A stretch of 64,000 bases of DNA from Longimicrobiales bacterium (GTDB lineage Bacteria; Gemmatimonadota; Gemmatimonadetes; Longimicrobiales; Gaopeijiaceae), in contig JAQWPM010000013.1 of NCBI GenBank assembly GCA_029245345.1, positions 1 to 64,000 on the forward strand. The letters run 5' to 3'. Position numbers and translations under genes: made by a program. Below the pieces are notes generated by a model. The model saw only the letters and a list, made by a program, of their open reading frames with translations, ran no database searches and was not told where the DNA came from. Positions 59,387 to 64,000 of the stretch are shown in pieces. The stretch's first letter is position 1, and each line of letters opens with the position of its first letter.

Positions 59387-60388
59387 ATGACCGATACACC
59401 AAGCCTCGATATCGAGGTCATTCAAGCGAAGATCCAGCAGGAAAGTGCCTTCGTGGAGCGCCTGCTCACCGAGGTCGGCCGCGTCATCGTTGGACAGAAG
59501 ACGATGGTCGAGCGTTTGCTCATTGGACTGCTCGCCGACGGGCATGTTCTGATGGAAGGCGTGCCCGGCCTGGCCAAGACGCTCACGGTGAAAACGCTGG
59601 CTCAGGCCATCGACACCGAGTTCCGTCGGCTACAGTTCACGCCGGATCTTTTGCCGGCGGATCTGACGGGAACCCTGATCTACGACCCGAAGGACCAAGA
59701 GTTTAAAACCAAGAAGGGTCCGATCTTCGCCAACATCATTTTGGCGGACGAGATCAACCGGTCGCCAGCGAAAGTTCAGGCTGCGCTCCTCGAGGCGATG
59801 CAGGAGCACCAGGTCACCATTGGGGAAAAGAGTTATCCCCTGGACGACCCGTTCCTCGTGCTCGCGACGCAGAACCCGATCGAACAGGAAGGCACGTATC
59901 CGTTGCCGGAAGCCCAGGTCGACCGGTTTATGCTGAAGTTGTCGGTGGAGTATCCGACGGGGGACGAAGAGCTGCAGATCATGCGCCGTATGTCGTCAGG
60001 CGTGACTGCGGAGGTGAATCCAGTCGTTACGCCGGCGGAGATCATCAAGGCGCGTAAGGCGGTCGAGATGATCTATATGGATCAGCAAGTCGAGCGGTAC
60101 ATTGTCGATCTCGTTCTCGCGACGCGTGATCCGGCGGCGTATGGATTGGATGATCTGACGGACCTCATCTCCTACGGGGCGTCACCCCGAGCGACGATCT
60201 GTCTGGCCAAGACGGCGCGGGCACATGCGTTCCTGCAGCGCCGCGGCTTCGTGACCCCGGACGATGTACGTGCCATGGGAATGGACGTGCTTCGCCATCG
60301 TGTCCTCGTTACGTACGAGGCTGAGGCTGAAGAAGTCACACCTGAAGATGTGGTACAGCGGATTCTCGACAGCGTCGAAGTACCCTAG
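59387..60388 (+). CDS. MoxR-type AAA ATPase
   Basis: The 333-residue protein has Walker A GVPGLAKTLTVKTL, Walker B NIILADEINRSPAK, sensor 1 FLVLATQNPIEQEG and a C-terminal lid with SPRATICLAKTARAHAFL. MoxR proteins act with von Willebrand A proteins as chaperones that mature or insert metal into target complexes. It opens the Bat-type operon (MoxR, DUF58, BatD-like, BatA, BatB), with 23 bases before the next gene. The start is the ATG at 59387. Confidence 0.94.
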   Translation: MTDTPSLDIEVIQAKIQQESAFVERLLTEVGRVIVGQKTMVERLLIGLLADGHVLMEGVPGLAKTLTVKTLAQAIDTEFRRLQFTPDLLPADLTGTLIYDPKDQEFKTKKGPIFANIILADEINRSPAKVQAALLEAMQEHQVTIGEKSYPLDDPFLVLATQNPIEQEGTYPLPEAQVDRFMLKLSVEYPTGDEELQIMRRMSSGVTAEVNPVVTPAEIIKARKAVEMIYMDQQVERYIVDLVLATRDPAAYGLDDLTDLISYGASPRATICLAKTARAHAFLQRRGFVTPDDVRAMGMDVLRHRVLVTYEAEAEEVTPEDVVQRILDSVEVP

Positions 60389-60411
60389 GCCTTTCTGAGG
60401 CTGCTGCTTCT

Positions 60412-61287
60412 ATGATCCCGCGCGAGATCCTTAAGAAGGTCCGACGCATCGAGATCTCCACACGGGGTCTGGTGAACGAGGTCTTCTCCGGTGAATACCA
60501 CTCGGTCTTCAAAGGCCGTGGTATGAGCTTCGCCGAGGTGCGCGAGTATCAGTACGGGGACGACATCCGGTCTATCGATTGGAACGTCACCGCGCGCAGT
60601 GGCTCGCCGTTCGTGAAGATCTTCGAAGAAGAGCGCGAACTCACCGTAATGCTACTCTTCGACGTCAGCGGCTCCGGAGACTTCGGGACGCGGGAACGTT
60701 TGAAGAGCGAGGTCGCAGTCGAGATCTGCGCGCTCCTCGCGTTCAGCGCGATCAAGAACAACGACAAGGTCGGCCTCATCATCTTCTCAGATCAGGTCGA
60801 GAAGTTCGTGCCCCCAAGAAAGGGGCGACGACATGTGCTTCGCGTCCTGCGTGAGCTGCTGTACCACGAGCCGCAGGGGAAAGGCACGGACATCGCGGGA
60901 GCCTTGGAATACCTTACGCACGTGCAACGGAAGAAGGCCGTGAGTTTCCTGGTCTCGGACTTCCAAGACGAGGGCTTCGAGAAGGCACTCGCCGTGGCGG
61001 GCCGCCGGCACGACCTCATCGCGGTGCGGCTGGGGGATCAACGCGAGCGAGACCTGCCGGAACTCGGTTTCGTCGAGCTTGAGGATCCCGAGACGGGCGA
61101 GCGCGTCGTTGTGAACACATCTGGGAAGGGCTTCCGCTCTCGTTTCAGAGATCTCGCGGCTGCAGCTCAGCTGCGCACGAACAAGATGCTGCGGAAGAGT
61201 AAGGTCGATGTCATCGACATCGAGACCGGGCAGCCTTATGTGAAGCCGCTCATGCGCTTCTTCCGTGAACGGGCGTCCAGGCAATGA
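60412..61287 (+). CDS. DUF58 (VWA-like) protein
   Basis: The 291-residue cytoplasmic protein shows the DUF58 hallmark GRGMSFAEVREYQYGDDIRS followed by DWNVTARSGSPFVKIFEEER. A VWA-like fold then has LLFDVSGSGDFG (MIDAS DxSxS) and SFLVSDFQDEGFEKAL. It is the usual partner of MoxR. Its TGA overlaps the next ATG (61284-61287). Confidence 0.93.
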   Translation: MIPREILKKVRRIEISTRGLVNEVFSGEYHSVFKGRGMSFAEVREYQYGDDIRSIDWNVTARSGSPFVKIFEEERELTVMLLFDVSGSGDFGTRERLKSEVAVEICALLAFSAIKNNDKVGLIIFSDQVEKFVPPRKGRRHVLRVLRELLYHEPQGKGTDIAGALEYLTHVQRKKAVSFLVSDFQDEGFEKALAVAGRRHDLIAVRLGDQRERDLPELGFVELEDPETGERVVVNTSGKGFRSRFRDLAAAAQLRTNKMLRKSKVDVIDIETGQPYVKPLMRFFRERASRQ

Positions 61288-62417
61288 TGCGTCGTCTCGT
61301 CGCCGTGCGACGCCTAGCGTGGGTCGCCCTGTGGGTCACGGCAGGGATTGGCATTGCCACGCCCGCAGCGGCGCAGAGCAGGCTGATGACCTCTATCGAC
61401 ACCACGCTCCTGACTGTGGGCGACCGGATGACGATGGAGGTTCGGGTCTCTCATCCGGCAGGGTCTTCTTTGGAGTGGCCTGACTCGGTCAGCCTGTCTC
61501 CCATGGAGATCCTGGATGCGGCGGCGTTCCCCCCGACTTCTGGCGAGGGTGGGTTGTACTCGACGTTGCAGCTCACCATGACCGCCTTCGAACTGGGCGA
61601 GTTGGAGATCCCGAGTTTCGACGTCGAGGTTCGTAGTGAAGACGGGACCGTAGAGACACTCAGGACCGATCGGTTCGGTATTGAAGTGGTCACAGTGGGC
61701 CGGGATGAGACCGGTGACATTCGCGACATCCGGGGCCCTCTCTGGATTTCTGTGGGTGTCATTCAGGTCGGTTTCTGGTTGCTGTTCATCATCCTGGTGG
61801 TTGTGGTCTCCACCTGGTGGTTCCGACGTAGGAAAGCGAGAGGCGATGACGGCGGTCATATAGATATCGGGCCGCCGCCACGCCCTGCGCATGAGGTGGC
61901 CCTAGAGGCTTTCGCGGTGCTCGAAGCGTCGCCGATGCTCGAACGGGGTCAGGTCAAGGAGTACCACATTGAGGTGTCTGACATCCTGAGACGGTACGTG
62001 GAGGGACACTTCCAGGTGCACGCGCTGGAGATGACGACGTGGGAGGTGCTTTCGGGTCTCGAAGGGGTCGGTGTGGGCGAATCGACCCGCGGGGACTTCC
62101 GGGGCTTCTTGGACCAGTGCGACATGGTGAAGTTCGCCAAGGTGCGGCCGAGCGGTGACGACTCTGGCAAGGTCTTGGTCTTGGGCCGGTCGATCGTTGA
62201 GGCGACGAAGGATTGGAGCGCGCCGGAGCCGGAGCCAGAACCAGAGCCGGAGCCGGAGCCAGAACCAGAACCAGAGCCGGAGCCGGACGCCGCAACGGAG
62301 GGTGAGCTGCCAACTGAGGCGACGCCTGAGGTGGAATCGGAACCCGAGCCAGCGGTTGCTCCTGATGTTGGGTCGGAGACTGAGACGGTGCCCCTCCCAG
62401 AAAGGGAGGCGCCCTGA
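61284..62417 (+). CDS. BatD/DUF4381-like membrane protein with Pro-Glu repeat
   Basis: The 377-residue protein has a signal peptide (WVALWVTAGIGIATPAAAQ) and an extracytoplasmic beta-domain resembling the start of BatD (DTTLLTVGDRMTMEVRVSHP). One transmembrane span (VGFWLLFIILVVVVSTWWF, about 165-185) and a cytoplasmic helical domain with VKEYHIEVSDILRRYVEGHF follow. The tail holds ten PE pairs (62223-62282) and further acidic sequence. It is coupled on both sides (ATGA upstream, TGATG downstream). Length is shorter than a full BatD, so it may combine BatD and DUF4381 functions. Confidence 0.82.
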   Translation: MMRRLVAVRRLAWVALWVTAGIGIATPAAAQSRLMTSIDTTLLTVGDRMTMEVRVSHPAGSSLEWPDSVSLSPMEILDAAAFPPTSGEGGLYSTLQLTMTAFELGELEIPSFDVEVRSEDGTVETLRTDRFGIEVVTVGRDETGDIRDIRGPLWISVGVIQVGFWLLFIILVVVVSTWWFRRRKARGDDGGHIDIGPPPRPAHEVALEAFAVLEASPMLERGQVKEYHIEVSDILRRYVEGHFQVHALEMTTWEVLSGLEGVGVGESTRGDFRGFLDQCDMVKFAKVRPSGDDSGKVLVLGRSIVEATKDWSAPEPEPEPEPEPEPEPEPEPEPDAATEGELPTEATPEVESEPEPAVAPDVGSETETVPLPEREAP

Positions 62418-63406
62418 TGTTCCGTTTCAACGACCCACTCGTGCTGCTCTTGCTCCTCACGTTGCCTGTCATCGCCTGGATCCGTCACAGAGCTGAGGGC
62501 AGAAGAACCGGAGCGATTCGGTTTTCTTCGGTCTCGGCAGCACGCGAAGCCGCGGGAATCACATCCGGCTGGGCGCATCGCGTGCCTGGAATCCTCCGCG
62601 CAGTGGCGTTGACCGCGTTGATCGTCGCGCTCGCGCGACCGCAAACTGGGATGACGTCGGAAGACGTCCGCACGCAGGGTATCGACATCCTGCTGGCATT
62701 GGACGTATCGAGTTCGATGCTTGCCGAGGACCTCGAGCCGAACCGCCTGTCCGCTGCTAAGAGTGTCGCGGCGGAGTTCGTTCAGGGTCGGGGCAACGAC
62801 CGTATTGGCCTGATCGCCTTTGCCGGGAAGGCGTTCACTCAGGCGCCGCTTACTCTGGATTACGGCGTGGTGACCGAACTCCTGGGTGAACTGGAGATCG
62901 GGATGATCGAGGACGGGACGGCGGTCGGCATGGGCCTCGCGACGGCGGTGAAGCGCTTGCAGGCTTCGAGTGCCACCTCGAAGGTGGTCATTCTGCTCAC
63001 CGACGGCCGCAGCAACCGAGGCGAGATCGGGCCGGTCACTGCCGCACAAATGGCGCAGGCCTTGGGCGTGAGGGTTTATACGATTGGGGCCGGATCCCAA
63101 GGCACCGCGCGCATGCCCGTAGTCGATCCGCTGCGAGGAACGTCGTACGCGAACGTACAGGTAGACATCGATGAGGTGTCTTTGCAGGAAATCGCGGAAC
63201 TGACCGGTGGGCAGTACTTCCGAGCCACGGACACGGAGAGCTTGGCTCAGATCTGGGCGCAGATCGACGAGTTGGAGACTACCGAGATCGAGGTTCAGAA
63301 CTACACGCAGTACGAGGAGCGTTTCGGCCTCGTGCTCATGTTCGGGTTCTTGATGCTGGGCCTCGAACTCGGGTTGTCCTCTACAGTGCTGCGGAGGCTG
63401 CCATGA
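62417..63406 (+). CDS. BatA-like VWA-domain membrane protein
   Basis: The 329-residue protein follows the aerotolerance BatA pattern. An N-terminal segment MFRFNDPLVLLLLLTLPVIA spans the membrane, and a second span lies near 53-70. A VWA domain with intact MIDAS (LLALDVSSSMLAEDLEPNRL, then a Thr/Asp region IEDGTAVGMGLATAV and LLTDGRSNRGEIG) and a C-terminal span (FGLVLMFGFLMLGLELGL) complete it. The VWA domain faces the periplasm. The start overlaps the previous stop by one base. Confidence 0.92.
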   Translation: MFRFNDPLVLLLLLTLPVIAWIRHRAEGRRTGAIRFSSVSAAREAAGITSGWAHRVPGILRAVALTALIVALARPQTGMTSEDVRTQGIDILLALDVSSSMLAEDLEPNRLSAAKSVAAEFVQGRGNDRIGLIAFAGKAFTQAPLTLDYGVVTELLGELEIGMIEDGTAVGMGLATAVKRLQASSATSKVVILLTDGRSNRGEIGPVTAAQMAQALGVRVYTIGAGSQGTARMPVVDPLRGTSYANVQVDIDEVSLQEIAELTGGQYFRATDTESLAQIWAQIDELETTEIEVQNYTQYEERFGLVLMFGFLMLGLELGLSSTVLRRLP

Positions 63407-63425
63407 CCGCCCGGAGGTCCGCCTG

Positions 63426-64000
63426 ATGTTCCGGTTTGGCTCTGTCGAATGGCTCTTTGGCCTTCTGCTCGTTCCGGTCGTCATCACCTTGTTGATGATG
63501 GCTGCGCGGAGCCGTCGGCGAGCACTCGACGCGTTCGGTGACTCCGACCTGGTCCGGCGCCTCACGGGTTCGGTGAACCTGACGGCCCGGCGTGTGAAAT
63601 CGAGTCTGGTGGTGACAGCTGTCGCGTTGGCGGCCGTCGCGCTGGCCCGTCCACAGTTCGGGACGCGGGTCGAGACCGTGAGCAGCGTGGGGCAGGACAT
63701 CATCGTGGCGCTCGACCTTTCAGAGTCCATGCTCGCCGAGGATATGGCACCGAACAGGCTCGAAGTCGCCAAATTGGCAGTGCGCCGCCTGATGTCTCAG
63801 CTGGATGGAGACCGCATTGGCTTGGTCGCGTTTGCAGCGGATGCGTTCGTGCAGGCTCCGCTCACGATCGACTATGGTGCGGCGGCGATGTTCTTGGACG
63901 CGATGCACCCGGATATGATGCCGGTGCAGGGAACCGATCTTGGCGCTGCCCTGCGGGTATCACTCGATGCACTGGCCCGGAGTGAGCGGAGCGCGCGGTC
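63426..64000 (+). CDS. BatB-like VWA-domain membrane protein (3' end cut by window)
   Basis: The ATG at 63426 has GGAGGT about 7 bases upstream and lies 19 bases after batA. The visible 191 codons stay open to the window end. They begin MFRFGSVEWLFGLLLVPVVI, with a second span near 60-75, and enter a VWA domain with MIDAS residues IIVALDLSESMLAEDMAPNR and VQGTDLGAALRVSLDAL. It is a paralogue of the preceding protein; BatA and BatB pairs are usual in this operon type. Confidence 0.92.
   Translation, partial: MFRFGSVEWLFGLLLVPVVITLLMMAARSRRRALDAFGDSDLVRRLTGSVNLTARRVKSSLVVTAVALAAVALARPQFGTRVETVSSVGQDIIVALDLSESMLAEDMAPNRLEVAKLAVRRLMSQLDGDRIGLVAFAADAFVQAPLTIDYGAAAMFLDAMHPDMMPVQGTDLGAALRVSLDALARSERSAR

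Overview
The window is about 64 kb of GC-rich bacterial chromosome with dense, short-gapped genes. It carries many exported metallopeptidases (M1, two M16, two M24, two M28), two TonB-dependent receptors, a DUF5916 barrel protein and several lipoproteins with classical lipoboxes. I read this as a Gram-negative, proteolytic heterotroph. The protein content resembles Gemmatimonadota, but that assignment is inference, because no rRNA or ribosomal marker gene is present. No tRNA, rRNA, CRISPR array, complete insertion sequence or prophage was seen. GTGA, ATGA and TTGA stop/start overlaps are common and reveal many translationally coupled pairs.

Layout. 1-2503: end of a very acidic protein built of 21-bp tandem repeats, a reading frame that looks broken, and a convergent ExoY/edema-factor-like nucleotidyl cyclase, the most unexpected gene here. 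2736-10751: exported FAH-family protein, small membrane protein, decayed exported protein, TonB receptor, two convergent M24 peptidases sharing a hairpin, and a radical SAM protein. 10938-14585: a five-gene plus-strand operon (RidA-like, SnoaL-like, M15 peptidase, MpaA, SpmA/SpmB fusion) suggesting murein-peptide salvage. 14582-16062: two decayed genes (SRPBCC; tyrosine-decarboxylase-like) abutting gamma-glutamyltransferase. 17999-23073: MBL-fold lipoprotein, serine hydrolase, and an 822-residue GGDEF-REC-REC-HD-GYP protein.

23365-31001: a putative light/DNA-damage module. YczE-like membrane protein, class II photolyase and an SDR-DUF2867 protein lie on the minus strand; facing them across a compact operator-like region is a 1040-codon frame joining a TspO-like membrane domain to a complete TonB receptor. 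A rearranged partial copy of the yczE region follows it. 31143-38680: zinc-finger SDR, two M28 peptidases separated by a graveyard of gene remnants, benzoate-CoA-ligase-like enzyme and its coupled Lrp/AsnC ligand-binding domain. 38970-48491: M1 aminopeptidase, DUF5916 protein, PhnA coupled to a membrane MutS-like ATPase, a frameshifted beta-propeller lipoprotein, and an acyl-CoA dehydrogenase. 48607-57308: D-aminoacylase-like lipoprotein plus DUF819 membrane protein, 2-hydroxyacid dehydrogenase plus Rof-like protein, an M16 active/inactive pair and a PLP decarboxylase. 57305-64000: ABC-F ATPase, then the MoxR-DUF58-BatD-like-BatA-BatB operon, cut by the window end.

A recurrent theme is gene decay. 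At least seven loci retain recognisable but frameshifted or truncated coding sequence. This is either genuine pseudogenisation or, for the single-base shifts, sequencing or assembly error.
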